Assembly (NCBI GenBank): GCA_903884115.1
Contig: CAISDH010000033.1
Span: forward strand, 62,001 to 126,000
Reading direction: 5' to 3'
Source of the DNA: an uncultured Microcaldota archaeon
GTDB taxonomy: Archaea > Micrarchaeota > Micrarchaeia > Micrarchaeales > Micrarchaeaceae
DNA: 64,000 bases
Numbering within the stretch: the stretch's first letter is position 1; every line of letters starts with the position of its first letter. The position numbers and the translations under genes were made by a program. The notes under the pieces were generated by a model. The model made no database searches. It had not been told where the DNA came from and saw only the letters and a list, made by a program, of their open reading frames with translations. This document shows, in pieces, positions 52,923 to 62,261 of this stretch.

Positions 52923-53696
52923 CTACCTGACGCGGAGATATGTATAGAGAAGAACCAGCAACACCACTATCGCTATGATGACGTATGTGAACGCTCCCAG
53001 CGCATTGTATATGCCGACAAAGAAGCTCGTTACTTCCGTCTGTATGCTCTCCATGATCACAAATGTGAGGTTGAATTTGGATAGTGGCTCGCTGTACAGC
53101 CATGCTATGGTCGTTGTATTCTTGTAGCCGCTAGTGAATGCCGATGGCGGATAGTCCGGCAGCGGATATGCGCTCTTGATAACTGCACCCTTCGGCATCA
53201 CTATTGTAAGCGTAGTGTTGGGAATAAGCACCTGACCGCTTGCGCCGTGCTCGAAGTTGAACACATCAGGGTTGAAGTCATACACAAAGGTCCTGGGTGC
53301 AGTCTGGTTCACGCTAGTGACGTTGCTGACAGTGTAGCCCACGAGTATGTATGCTGTGTTGATTCCGTTGCTGCTCATCACCGATCCTGGAAGCAGCTTG
53401 AAATTGTGGACGCTGGTGCTCGGGTTTATGATGTGCTGCACTAGCAGCGGACCTACGAGTTCCTGCCAATCACTGAGCGTCAAGTTGAGCGCGACTCTGT
53501 TAGTCAGGTATTGGCTGACGGAGCTGTTGCTCATCTCAACGGTTAGCAGCTCTGTCACCTGAGCACTTGTGTTTATGTCCAAAACTAGCGTGACATTGAG
53601 GTGTGTCACTGTATATGATGCACCTGATACAGGCAGCGCTGCGACCGCCAACAGACCCGCCAGCAACGCATACCCCAGCGCTCTTTTGCCATCCAT
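52923..53696 (-). CDS. Secreted, C-terminally anchored surface protein, unknown function
   Basis: Protein of 257 residues. An N-terminal signal peptide (LGYALLAGLLAVAALPVSGA) precedes a ~200-residue beta-rich domain with many N-x-S/T sites. A C-terminal transmembrane helix (FTYVIIAIVVLLVLLYTYL) then ends at once with RVR. This resembles archaeal membrane-anchored sensory or structural proteins, but the fold is not recognised. ATG 53696 precedes the signal peptide. The gene abuts pheS, whose start overlaps its stop. Confidence 0.75.
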   Translation of the reverse strand: MDGKRALGYALLAGLLAVAALPVSGASYTVTHLNVTLVLDINTSAQVTELLTVEMSNSSVSQYLTNRVALNLTLSDWQELVGPLLVQHIINPSTSVHNFKLLPGSVMSSNGINTAYILVGYTVSNVTSVNQTAPRTFVYDFNPDVFNFEHGASGQVLIPNTTLTIVMPKGAVIKSAYPLPDYPPSAFTSGYKNTTTIAWLYSEPLSKFNLTFVIMESIQTEVTSFFVGIYNALGAFTYVIIAIVVLLVLLYTYLRVR

Positions 53697-53889
53697 AGTA
53701 CTTTCACCTGATTGTGACTGCCATCTTATAAATAGCTTTTGTGTTGCCTTCCACCGATACATGATAAACATTATATAGTTTTATTGTACAACCTCTCACA
53801 AGTGAAACTCTGTTGGGTGCAAACGGCTCTGTAATGCGTCCTAACCTGTGTGGCGGGCGAATAACAGTTTCAAAGCCACGATGATATTT

Positions 53890-56148
53890 ATGAACGAACA
53901 AACGCGTAATTTGGTCGGTGCTTTGCGCGGCCTTCCATGGAAGGGATACCTCTGCGCAGCAGTTGCATATCTGTTCATAGCCCTGGTGCTGTTCTATCCG
54001 TTGACATTGAACCTGAGTAATGTGACTCCCGGCTCCAGCGGCAATTCCTACCAGAACCTGTGGGACATATGGTGGGTCAACCAGGCAGTATTCGGCCTGC
54101 ACACCAGCATATACTATACGAACCTTCTCTTCTGGCCCATAGGTGTGAACCTCGTGTATCAGACGATGAGCCCCCTGCTTGCTCTGGTCTCCGTGCCGTT
54201 CCAGGCAATTGGTGTGGTATTCGCATACAACATGATCTTCTTCCTGAGCTTCGTGCTCTCGGGCCTTGGCATGATGCTGCTTGCTAAGTACATCACAAAG
54301 AATTCCTATGCGGCTTTCTTTGCCGGCCTTGTGTTCACGTTCAGCAGCTTCCACATAGCGCAGGCATACTCGCACCTGAGCTTCCTGAACATCATGTTCG
54401 TGCCGCTGTTCCTGTATTTCATGCTCAGGTGCGTGCACGAAGGAAAGCGCATCGACGCAGTAGGCATGGCAGCATCGTTCGCACTCTCCGCGCTGGTTGG
54501 GGGCGATGAGCAGGCGCTGATGCTTGCGCTGCTCCTAGTGTCCGCTGTCGTGGCGTATCTTGCATTCAGCAAGGACAGGCGGCGCGTACTCAGCATGCGC
54601 TTCGCATCAAACCTTGCGCTTTTTGCTGCGCTCTCATTCCTGCTTGGCTTATGGCTGTTCCTGCCTACGGCAAACGCATTGCTTCACAGCGGCGCCCTTT
54701 CGTCATCAAACTCCATGAACAGCGTGAAGTATAACGAGCTGTGGAGTTCGGACATCCTATCCTTCTTCGTGCCGAGCTATTACAACGGGATCTTCAGCTG
54801 GCTGGCGAACGGGACGTACTCGACCATATATGCCGGAATGCCGACAGAGCGCACAGCGTACCTGTCGTTTACCGTGCTGTTACTTGCGATCTATTACGCG
54901 TACAGGCAAAAGGTTCACGCTGCGCCGTGGATTGCCGGTGCTGTTCTGTTCGGACTGCTCTCATTGGGCCCCTATATAGAGTTTAACGGCATCATTTCGC
55001 AAATTCCAAGCATTTATTACGCATATCGCCTGATGCCGTACATCAATGCCATAAGCGAGCCTGGAAGATTCAACCTCATGACTACGATGTTCTTTGCCAT
55101 ACTTGCTGCCTTCGGAGCGAAGCTGCTGCTGGAAAGGAACCACGCCAAAGAAAGTTTGTTGCACAACAGGCTGCTTGTCGTGGGTGTGATATCCTTCCTA
55201 TTCCTTCTGGAGAGCAATGGAATGCCTCTTGGCTCATCACTTGCACAGCCGGCCGTGACGTACGTCAGTGTGCCGAAGCTCTACAATATACTGGCAACTC
55301 TGCCTGCCAACTTCTCGGTGCTGCAGCTGCCTGCCACAGCAGTCTCTTACAACGCGATCCTATCCGCAGGCAAGGCGACATACTACACGAGCATATCCCA
55401 CAAACCGCTTGTGGGTGGCTACGTCACAAGAAGCAACCAAACCGATACGCTGGTGCTGTACAACATACCTCTGGTGCTGCAGGACCAGAACCTTCTATCG
55501 TATGGCAACCTGAGCTATGGGAGCCCTGTGATAGAGAATTACACCAACCAGACGCTGCTCACGCTGTTCAACTACAACACGGCGTTCGTGATTGTTGACA
55601 AGAACGCATACAACACCACATCACTGTCGCAAATGACAAACTATCTTACGAGCGTGTTCGGGAAGCCTGTGTATGGTGACAACTCCACTTCCGCATTCAG
55701 CACAACAAATGCGGTAAACGGCTCCATATTCAGGAGCTTCGTCTCGTACCCGATACTGACGCAGTGGCAGACCACGCTGATACCGTTGAATGGCACATAC
55801 AGCCAGGCATGGGAACCGTTTCAGTCTGGAGCTATCATCGTGTACGCGCCGTATGCAAACGCAACAAGCACAGCAAAAGCGATAAATCCCTCTTCAAACT
55901 ACTACATAAACGCCACAATAAAGCTCCGTGCCATCTCGGCTTCGCCCCAGAAGCTGTACGTGGCTGAGCAGGCGGGCATATCCACGAAGACAATAGCGCA
56001 GCTCAATGTGACAGACACCCTGCAAAGCTATACCGTGAACGTCACGCTGGCATCAGGACCCATAGGCAACACCCTCTTCTTCATAAAGGGAGACAAGAAT
56101 GTCACCACTGCAATAGTCGGCATCACGTTCTCCAGGCGCATCGCATGA
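53890..56148 (+). CDS. Polytopic GT-C-like membrane protein (paralogue 2)
   Basis: Protein of 752 residues, homologous over most of its length to the gene at 32775-34997. Paired motifs: SSGNSYQNLWDIWWVN in the first loop, SSDILSFFVPSYYNGI, SEPGRFNLM and HKPLVGGYV. Membrane helices fill the first ~440 residues and a glycosylated-looking external domain the rest. The first-loop Asp of paralogue 1 (GDTFQ) is Asn here (GNSYQ), so the two may differ in catalysis. It ends by overlapping the XPF nuclease start by 4 bp. ATG 53881 is an alternative start. Confidence 0.8.
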   Translation: MNEQTRNLVGALRGLPWKGYLCAAVAYLFIALVLFYPLTLNLSNVTPGSSGNSYQNLWDIWWVNQAVFGLHTSIYYTNLLFWPIGVNLVYQTMSPLLALVSVPFQAIGVVFAYNMIFFLSFVLSGLGMMLLAKYITKNSYAAFFAGLVFTFSSFHIAQAYSHLSFLNIMFVPLFLYFMLRCVHEGKRIDAVGMAASFALSALVGGDEQALMLALLLVSAVVAYLAFSKDRRRVLSMRFASNLALFAALSFLLGLWLFLPTANALLHSGALSSSNSMNSVKYNELWSSDILSFFVPSYYNGIFSWLANGTYSTIYAGMPTERTAYLSFTVLLLAIYYAYRQKVHAAPWIAGAVLFGLLSLGPYIEFNGIISQIPSIYYAYRLMPYINAISEPGRFNLMTTMFFAILAAFGAKLLLERNHAKESLLHNRLLVVGVISFLFLLESNGMPLGSSLAQPAVTYVSVPKLYNILATLPANFSVLQLPATAVSYNAILSAGKATYYTSISHKPLVGGYVTRSNQTDTLVLYNIPLVLQDQNLLSYGNLSYGSPVIENYTNQTLLTLFNYNTAFVIVDKNAYNTTSLSQMTNYLTSVFGKPVYGDNSTSAFSTTNAVNGSIFRSFVSYPILTQWQTTLIPLNGTYSQAWEPFQSGAIIVYAPYANATSTAKAINPSSNYYINATIKLRAISASPQKLYVAEQAGISTKTIAQLNVTDTLQSYTVNVTLASGPIGNTLFFIKGDKNVTTAIVGITFSRRIA

Positions 56149-56792
56149 ATGCACTAAAGGTGATCGTGGATTCGCGCGAGAGGAACACGGAGCTGCTGGA
56201 CACGCTGAAGTCCAACGGCCTAGAAATCGACAGCAAAATGCTCAACGTTGGCGATTTTGTGCTGTCGGACAGGGTGTGCGTTGAAAGGAAGACGGTCAGC
56301 GATTTCGAGAACTCCATAATCAACGGCAGGCTCTTCGACCAGATAAGGAGGCTGAAGGAGCACTACCGGTTTCCCCTGCTCATAATAGAGGGCGACAGCT
56401 CTGATTTCAGGCTCGGCAGCATGGTCATGAACGGCACGATCGCTTCACTATGCATCGATCACGGCATTGTTGCGCTGTCCATGCGCAACGCAAAGGAAAC
56501 GGCAGAGATCATGATCAGCATTGCAAGGAGGGAGCAGCGCGGCGCTTCAAGGGAACCGTCTGCCAAAGGAGGGATGCGCGCATACACCCCAGAGCAGCTG
56601 CAGCAGCGCATAATCGGCAATCTTCCAGGTGTGGGACCCAAGATCGCAAAAATGCTCCTTGAGCATTTCGGCAGCATCAGGAGCGTATTCAACGCGAGCA
56701 AGGACGAGCTCATGAAGGTAGACAAGATAGGGAAAAAGAAGGCGGAGCAGATATACTCTGCGATGAACGGTCCGTATGATTCACGGGCCTAG
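56145..56792 (+). CDS. xpf: XPF/ERCC4-type structure-specific endonuclease (short form)
   Basis: Nuclease of 215 residues that cuts branched DNA in repair and replication restart. The ERCC4 domain has VDSRERN, GDFVL and the catalytic VERKTVSDF. A (HhH)2 DNA-binding domain follows (IIGNLPGVGPKIAKMLLEHF, then VDKIGKKKAEQIY). There is no helicase domain, unlike Hef; this is the small form known from Crenarchaeota and others, which normally needs PCNA. The end overlaps the convergent Cgi121 gene by 12 bp. Confidence 0.93.
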   Translation: MNALKVIVDSRERNTELLDTLKSNGLEIDSKMLNVGDFVLSDRVCVERKTVSDFENSIINGRLFDQIRRLKEHYRFPLLIIEGDSSDFRLGSMVMNGTIASLCIDHGIVALSMRNAKETAEIMISIARREQRGASREPSAKGGMRAYTPEQLQQRIIGNLPGVGPKIAKMLLEHFGSIRSVFNASKDELMKVDKIGKKKAEQIYSAMNGPYDSRA

Positions 56793-57284
56793 CCGAGACA
56801 CTGCCATGGCCTGCATTATGCTGCTGTGCGCATTGCCCGCGCTTTTTATTCCCAACTTCTTGAACACCGCGCTCTGGTGTGCCCTGCCCGGGTCAAAAGC
56901 AACAACACTCTCCAGCATCGGTGCTATCTTCGAGAACGCCTCTTCACTGCTGGCAAACGCCACCACCTTAGAGCCTGGCTTTGCGCCCGCGATCTCAAGC
57001 GCGCTGTGTATCTGGTCAGTGAGAGCTACGAACAGGAGCATCTCCATTCCTATGCTTTTTGCCCTGTTCGTATGATTCTTAAACGTGAGCAGCGCGTTGA
57101 GATATGCTCCAAGAACGTGCGTCTTGCTTGCGATGGCCGCGCTATCAAATACCTGTACTGCGCATGTCTCATCACTGATGCGTGTCACGCAGTCCACGAG
57201 CTTATTGACATCGATCGGCAGGGCTTCCTTTACAACTGCTTTTGAGATTTCATTCATGGCGCGCTCGAATGCTATGGAAGCCAC
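56781..57284 (-). CDS. cgi121: KEOPS accessory subunit Cgi121
   Basis: Protein of 167 residues that binds Bud32 and the tRNA 3' end in the KEOPS complex. The family pattern is [20 protein letters not shown] (the HVLGA-type helix), [20 protein letters not shown] and [19 protein letters not shown]. The assignment agrees with Kae1 and Bud32 at 12.6-14.2 kb. The final domain with [12 protein letters not shown] is also typical. Pcc1 was not found in this window. Confidence 0.85.
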   Translation of the reverse strand: MASIAFERAMNEISKAVVKEALPIDVNKLVDCVTRISDETCAVQVFDSAAIASKTHVLGAYLNALLTFKNHTNRAKSIGMEMLLFVALTDQIHSALEIAGAKPGSKVVAFASSEEAFSKIAPMLESVVAFDPGRAHQSAVFKKLGIKSAGNAHSSIMQAMAVSRLGP

Positions 57285-57346
57285 ACACTCACTTCACATC
57301 TGCCACAGAGACCAGTGCCTGCCGGCTGCATGCCTTTCTGCCTTAT

Positions 57347-57369
57347 CCTTGCTTTGGGTCAAAGCAAGG
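57347..57369. terminator. Perfect 10-bp hairpin at the hppA stop codon
   Basis: CCTTGCTTTG and CAAAGCAAGG pair perfectly around a 3-nt loop, spanning the TGA stop of hppA. There is no T-tract behind it on the hppA strand, so RNA stability or slowed polymerase is as likely as termination. Confidence 0.5.
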
Positions 57370-59383
57370 TGTGCAGAATGAACAGCGGGCCGAATACCAG
57401 GCAGACCGTGTTGATCAGCTTGATCAGGACGTGCAGAGACGGTCCTGCAGTGTCCTTCAGCGGGTCGCCAAAGGTGTCTCCTGTGACTGCCGCCTTGTGG
57501 GCTTCAGAGCCCTTGCCGCCAAAGTGACCCTCCTCTATGTATTTCTTGGCATTGTCCCAAGCAGCACCTCCGGTGTTCATCTGCGTTGCCAGGATAAAGC
57601 CAGCTACTGTAGCTCCAATCAAGAACGCGCCTACCGATTCGGCGCCCAAGGTGAGGCCCAAGGCTATCGGAACTACAACAGGCAGCAAGCCAGGAATTAT
57701 CATCTCCCTTTGTGCAGCCACGGTTGAGATGTCGACTGCCCTTGAGTAGTCCGGCTTTGCTTTTCCTTCCATCAGGCCTTTTATTTCCCTGAACTGCCTT
57801 CTTACTTCTTCGACCATCTTGAATGCGGCTCTTCCTACTGCGCGTATCGCGAACGATGCGAATACGAATGGTAGCAGTGCTCCGATGAATAGGCCGACCA
57901 TTATCTGCGGCGAGACTATGTCTACTACTGTTATGTGTGTAACTTGCAGGTATGCTTGGAACAGCAGCATTGCTGCCAATCCGGCAGAGCCCACCGCATA
58001 ACCCTTTGTCAGCGCCTTTGTCGTGTTTCCTGTTGCATCAAACGCGTCTGTTGTTTTTCTTACCTTCTTGGGTGCATTGGCCATTTCTGCAATGCCGCCT
58101 GCGTTATCCACTATCGGCCCAAATCCGTCCAGGCCAAGGATCATTCCTGCTATTGATAGCATGCCCATTGTGGCGACGGCCGTGCCGTATATGCCTCCCA
58201 AGTATGCGCTTATGCCATTTGCAGCTGCGAACAGAGTCCCAAGATAGTACGAGACCAGGATTGCAGCAGCGACGACCAGAACAGGCACTGTAGGAGATTC
58301 CAGAGAGATTGCAAATCCCCTTATTATGTTTGTCGCGTGCCCTGTCTTTGATGCTTCTGCAATCTCTTGGACCGGCTTGTGCGCCTTTGATGTGTAGTAC
58401 TCTGTTACCAAGACTATGATCAGGCTTGCGCCTAGTCCGACCATGCTGGCCAAGAACAGGTTGAAGTCTGTTATTGTGTACCTAATGAGTGCATAGAATC
58501 CAACTATTGCAAAGACCACTGTTGCCACCAGGCCGTTCCTGAGGGCGTCCATCGGGTCCTTGCCTTCCTTCGCCTGCACAAATGGCACTCCAAGCAGCGA
58601 AGCGAATATTCCTACTGATCTTGCAAGCAATGGGAATATGACGAAGAAGAAGTTCTTTGTAAGTACGTACAGAGAGAATCCTATGATCATTGCCGCAATG
58701 TTCTCTCCTGCCATGCTCTCGAACAGGTCGGCACCCCTGCCTGCCACGTCTCCCACGTTGTCACCAACATTGTCAGCAATTACCGCTGCGTTCCTTGGGT
58801 CGTCTTCAGGTATGCCTGCCTCCACTTTTCCTACGAGGTCAGCACCAACATCTGCCGCTTTTGTGAATATTCCTCCGCCAAGCTGGGCAAACAGAGCCGC
58901 TAGCGATGCGCCGAAACCGAAACCGACAAGCAATGAGGGATTATTGCCATAAAGCAGGAACAGGGTAGATATGCCGATCAGGCTCAGTCCGACGTTGAAC
59001 AGGCCCATTACCAGTCCGCCGTAGAATGCCACCTTCATGGCCTTGTTCACTCCGGAATTTGCGGCATATGTCGTCCTCGCGTTTGATCTGGTTGCGACTG
59101 CCATGCTGACGTATCCGGCGAGCAGAGACATTATCGCGCCAGCAACGAATGCGAGTGATGTTTTCAGCCCGAAGGCAAAATAAAGCACGACCGCCAAGAT
59201 TAGCGAGATCACGCTTATTGTTTTGTACTGCCTCTTCAGGTAAGCGTTCGATCCGATTCTGATGGCATCGGATATCTCTTCCATCTTCTTGTCTTTCACC
59301 TTTTGCTTTGAAATCCAGAAAACTAGCACCAACGCGGTAGCTAGAGACACAAAGCCTGCGAAGAAAGCAAATTCTAGGACCAT
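57359..59383 (-). CDS. hppA: Membrane-bound proton-translocating pyrophosphatase (K+-independent type)
   Basis: Integral membrane pump of ~674 residues with 15-16 helices that uses pyrophosphate to export H+. Catalytic segments: [39 protein letters not shown], and the later [16 protein letters not shown]. The residue that sets potassium need is Lys in [11 protein letters not shown], where K+-dependent enzymes have Ala. It is therefore predicted to be K+-independent and H+-pumping. ATG 59383 ([10 protein letters not shown]) is preferred; an ATG at 59410 is possible. Confidence 0.95.
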   Translation of the reverse strand: MVLEFAFFAGFVSLATALVLVFWISKQKVKDKKMEEISDAIRIGSNAYLKRQYKTISVISLILAVVLYFAFGLKTSLAFVAGAIMSLLAGYVSMAVATRSNARTTYAANSGVNKAMKVAFYGGLVMGLFNVGLSLIGISTLFLLYGNNPSLLVGFGFGASLAALFAQLGGGIFTKAADVGADLVGKVEAGIPEDDPRNAAVIADNVGDNVGDVAGRGADLFESMAGENIAAMIIGFSLYVLTKNFFFVIFPLLARSVGIFASLLGVPFVQAKEGKDPMDALRNGLVATVVFAIVGFYALIRYTITDFNLFLASMVGLGASLIIVLVTEYYTSKAHKPVQEIAEASKTGHATNIIRGFAISLESPTVPVLVVAAAILVSYYLGTLFAAANGISAYLGGIYGTAVATMGMLSIAGMILGLDGFGPIVDNAGGIAEMANAPKKVRKTTDAFDATGNTTKALTKGYAVGSAGLAAMLLFQAYLQVTHITVVDIVSPQIMVGLFIGALLPFVFASFAIRAVGRAAFKMVEEVRRQFREIKGLMEGKAKPDYSRAVDISTVAAQREMIIPGLLPVVVPIALGLTLGAESVGAFLIGATVAGFILATQMNTGGAAWDNAKKYIEEGHFGGKGSEAHKAAVTGDTFGDPLKDTAGPSLHVLIKLINTVCLVFGPLFILHTLL

Positions 59384-59458
59384 AGACTCACATATTCCTT
59401 TCATTTGCACTAATTAATGTTATTATGCCTTTCCTTTCTGTTTTTTAGAACAGAGTAG

Positions 59459-60100
59459 CTAATCAGCTAAAACTGATTCGTAGATTTCCGCCGTGCCGCG
59501 CAATGTCACGAATATTACCAGAAGAGCAGCAAGCGCATATCCTATTTGCAGGTTCCAACCTGATATGTACACGAGCATAAGGTATGAGAATGTCAGCGCC
59601 TTGAGCACGTTCGCGATGAGCCTGCTGGTCTTTGACGTGTACACGATCCTGGCGAAGCGCGTCTTGGTCTTGGACGAGGTTCCCTTGCCGCCCATCAATG
59701 CATCTGCAATGGAGTGCACTGCCAATACGAGCAGAATCACATAGAAGGGAAGTATCCTAACGTAGGTGAACAGCATCCAGAGCGAGTACTCGACCATCCG
59801 GTCCCCCGCGATGTCCATCCGTGGACCCCATTTCGCTATCTTGGCTATTTTGGGTTTGTATCCTGCAACCATCCTTGCCGCAGCATCGTCGCCCATTGCG
59901 TATCTGAGGTAGGTGCCGAAGCCGATCTTTCCCTTGCTCACCTCGCTCAAGGCAAAGAACCCGTCAATGCCGTCCGACACCAGGGCGGCGATAAACAGCG
60001 CTACCGGGATTATCGGGTTCATTTTCAGAAGCACTGCATAGGCTATCACAGGTATCGCTGCGATCCTGAACGCCGTTGCCATGTCAGCTTTTCTCATCAC
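59459..60100 (-). CDS. CDP-alcohol phosphatidyltransferase-like membrane protein with variant motif
   Basis: Protein of 213 residues with ~5-6 membrane helices. The family signature needs DG-x2-AR-x8-G-x3-D-x3-D. Here the first half reads SDGIDGFFAL (no AR) and the second half GPRMDIAGDRMVEY. About 45 extra residues lie between them (GYLRYAMGDDAAARM-like segment). The metal-binding Asp residues are all present, so a phospholipid head-group or polar lipid reaction is possible but the substrate is unclear. It lies between hppA and the pilin gene. Confidence 0.75.
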   Translation of the reverse strand: MMRKADMATAFRIAAIPVIAYAVLLKMNPIIPVALFIAALVSDGIDGFFALSEVSKGKIGFGTYLRYAMGDDAAARMVAGYKPKIAKIAKWGPRMDIAGDRMVEYSLWMLFTYVRILPFYVILLVLAVHSIADALMGGKGTSSKTKTRFARIVYTSKTSRLIANVLKALTFSYLMLVYISGWNLQIGYALAALLVIFVTLRGTAEIYESVLAD

Positions 60101-60150
60101 TGCACCACTAGATCAATCAACTGGTCTGCCTTATAAATACAGAGCGTCAC

Positions 60151-60684
60151 TCACGTCAACTTCTGCGATATCTTTGCTATGGCCGTGTGCTGGAATCCCG
60201 TCTGCAGGTTGGTGTAGCTCAACACGATATAGCCACTATATAGCGTTCCGGTGGCGCCAGAGACTACTGCGCCGTTCTGGTAGCACGGAATGGAAGTAAA
60301 CGTGTAGTTGCTGCCTATTCCTATGTATATATTGCTGCTGGCAGGCATGTAGCTTATCATGCCTGTCACTGTGCCCTGGTCGTTGCACCCTATGGCCGTG
60401 ACGTTTATCGGCGTCCCCAGCGACTGGCCAACGGTCACTGCCACATTGCCTGTCGTGTGCGACAGGGCTACGACACCGCAGGTGAAGGAAGCAGGGAATA
60501 CGCAGTAGCTTGGCGCAAAAGCGCTCGGGTTGAACACGTTCAGCATGAACAATGCTGCAAGTATTATGGATAACACCAGGATTGCCCAGCCGTAGGTTAT
60601 GAGGTATTCCATGGCCGACTGCGCTTTGTCGTTTCCATCTTCCAGTCTGCTCTCCAGGCTTTCAAGCTCCTTCCTTGCGTGCAT
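60151..60684 (-). CDS. Type IV pilin-like protein (class III signal peptide)
   Basis: Protein of ~177 residues. A basic/acidic leader of ~20 residues precedes the prepilin peptidase site and QSAMEYLITYGWAILVLSII, followed by a hydrophobic helix and a ~120-residue beta domain with four Cys. The QSAMEYL(I/M)TYGW motif is shared with the giant glycine-rich protein at 21176-22825. Probable major or minor pilin exported by the ATPase at 19.7-21.1 kb. ATG 60684 fits the TATA-like box at 60715-60726; ATG 60699 is an alternative. Confidence 0.85.
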   Translation of the reverse strand: MHARKELESLESRLEDGNDKAQSAMEYLITYGWAILVLSIILAALFMLNVFNPSAFAPSYCVFPASFTCGVVALSHTTGNVAVTVGQSLGTPINVTAIGCNDQGTVTGMISYMPASSNIYIGIGSNYTFTSIPCYQNGAVVSGATGTLYSGYIVLSYTNLQTGFQHTAIAKISQKLT

Positions 60685-60714
60685 GTGATTCGAGAGCATA
60701 TGATAGACGAACAC

Positions 60715-60726
60715 TTATATATTTTG
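60715..60726. promoter_or_regulatory. Shared divergent TATA-like box (pilin and eL30 operon)
   Basis: CTTATATATTTT can serve both strands. It lies ~36 bp before the pilin ATG on the minus strand and ~44 bp before the eL30 ATG on the plus strand. Confidence 0.45.
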
Positions 60727-60763
60727 CTAAGACAATAACTATACTTTCTTCAGTGCTGATTTA

Positions 60764-61063
60764 ATGGCAGATTTATCTAATGATATACGCTTAGCTGTAG
60801 ACAGCGGTGAAGCCAGGCTCGGAATTAACGGCGTAAAGGAGTCGATAAGCTCGAACACCGCGAAAGTGGTTGTCGTGGCCGTGCCGAACAAGCAGGAGTT
60901 CCTGCAGGACCTGGTGCACCTCTGCAAGCTTTCGGGAACGAAGCTGCTGCAGTTCAAGGGCACTTCAATGGAGCTGGGCGCGGTGTGCGGAAAGCCATAC
61001 TCTGTCGCGGCGCTTTCAGTGATATCACCGGGCAACTCAAACATACTTAACGAGAGCTATTGA
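60764..61063 (+). CDS. rpl30e: Ribosomal protein eL30 (L7Ae superfamily)
   Basis: Protein of 99 residues in the large subunit. The L7Ae/L30e fold shows LAVDSGEARLGINGVKESI at the start, KVVVVAVPNKQEFLQDLVHL and the RNA-contact end LGAVCGKPYSVAALSVI. It begins the eL30-uS12-uS7-EF2 operon, the order conserved in archaea (often preceded by RNA polymerase subunits, which are absent here). Confidence 0.92.
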   Translation: MADLSNDIRLAVDSGEARLGINGVKESISSNTAKVVVVAVPNKQEFLQDLVHLCKLSGTKLLQFKGTSMELGAVCGKPYSVAALSVISPGNSNILNESY

Positions 61064-61067
61064 TTAT

Positions 61068-61496
61068 ATGGCAAACGGAGAATTCGCAGCAAGGAAGCTT
61101 CTAAGGCAGCGCAGGCACCAGCGCCTGCTCAAGAAATGGTACAAGCGTAAGATACTCCACCTGAAGGAGAAGTACGACGCCCTAGGCAACACCCCAAGGG
61201 CAAAGGCCCTCGTCCTGCAGAAGTTCATACTGGACCAGAAGCAGCCGAACTCTGGCAAGATCAAGTGCGTAAAGGTGCAGCTCATAAAGAACAACAAGAT
61301 TGTCGGAGCTTTCGTACCGTTTGACGGTTCAATAAACTTCATAGATGAGCACGATGAGGTTACCATAGAGGGCCTTGGCGGCTCGCAGAGAGGTCAGCTC
61401 GGCGCGATCCCGGGACTAAAGTACAAGGTGGCCGAGGTCAACGGCGTGAACCTCTGGCTGGTCAGGTCCGGCAAGAAGGAGAAGCCAAAGAGATGA
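61068..61496 (+). CDS. rps12: Ribosomal protein uS12
   Basis: Decoding-centre protein of 142 residues. Archaeal marks are FAARKLLRQRRHQRLLKKWY, the PNSGKIKCVKVQLIKN region near the A site and FVPFDGSINFIDEHDEVTIE. The C-terminus WLVRSGKKEKPKR is basic as usual. It starts 4 bp after eL30. Confidence 0.96.
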   Translation: MANGEFAARKLLRQRRHQRLLKKWYKRKILHLKEKYDALGNTPRAKALVLQKFILDQKQPNSGKIKCVKVQLIKNNKIVGAFVPFDGSINFIDEHDEVTIEGLGGSQRGQLGAIPGLKYKVAEVNGVNLWLVRSGKKEKPKR

Positions 61497-61500
61497 TCAT

Positions 61501-62253
61501 ATGGCTGAAGAGCAACCAATTCAAGCAACAGCGAACGCGGCACAGGCTGTGCAGCCAGTGAAAGAGGCAGAAGCCGCAAATGTCGCAGTTCCAAAGCGGG
61601 TCAAGAAACAGGCGAAGCCAGAATCCAAGCCAGTTGTTGAAGGCATATTGATAAAGCCCCTGCTTTTTGAAAAGTACAGCTTTGACGTAGAGGTTGCAGA
61701 TCTCAGCCTCAGGAACTACATCAACCTCAAGCAGGCGCAGTACCCTCTCTCTTGCAGGCGCGGAAGCCAGAAATCCTTCTCAAAGGTGAATGTCGGCATC
61801 ATAGAGAGATTGGAGAACTCGCTCATGCGCGGAGGCACAGGCGGCAAGGTAGGAGGCCATGTTATACGTACAAAAGGGAGACTGCAAGGCAAGAAGCTCA
61901 AGGTCATAAAGATTATCGAGGATGCGTTCGACATCGTCAACACAAAGACTGGCGCGAACCCCGTGCAAGTGTTCATAAAGGCGCTTGAGAACAGCGCGCC
62001 GATAGAGGACACGACCCACGTCGTGTACGGAGGCATAACCTCAAATGTCGCAGTTGACATAAGCGCCAGCAGAAGGCTGGACATCGCACTGAGAAACGTA
62101 GCACATGCAACTATCATAGGAGCGTTTGGCAATAAGCGCACAATGGCAGAGGCGCTCGCCAATGAGCTCATGCTTGCATCCAACGGTGACATAAACAGCT
62201 TCGCACTAAAGCGCAAGAACGAGATAGAGCGCATGGCGCGCAGCGCCAAGTAG
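61501..62253 (+). CDS. rps7: Ribosomal protein uS7 with an N-terminal extension
   Basis: Protein of 250 residues; typical archaeal uS7 is ~190-215. The first ~45 residues are a low-complexity Ala/Gln/Val/Lys extension (ATANAAQAVQPVKEAEAAN). The ribosomal part follows with YINLKQAQYPLSCRRGSQ, RLENSLMRGGTGGKVGGHVI, ANPVQVFIKALENSAP and the C-terminal ALKRKNEIERMARSAK. It contacts mRNA and tRNA in the E site. Confidence 0.95.
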   Translation: MAEEQPIQATANAAQAVQPVKEAEAANVAVPKRVKKQAKPESKPVVEGILIKPLLFEKYSFDVEVADLSLRNYINLKQAQYPLSCRRGSQKSFSKVNVGIIERLENSLMRGGTGGKVGGHVIRTKGRLQGKKLKVIKIIEDAFDIVNTKTGANPVQVFIKALENSAPIEDTTHVVYGGITSNVAVDISASRRLDIALRNVAHATIIGAFGNKRTMAEALANELMLASNGDINSFALKRKNEIERMARSAK

Positions 62254-62261
62254 CTGATCCT

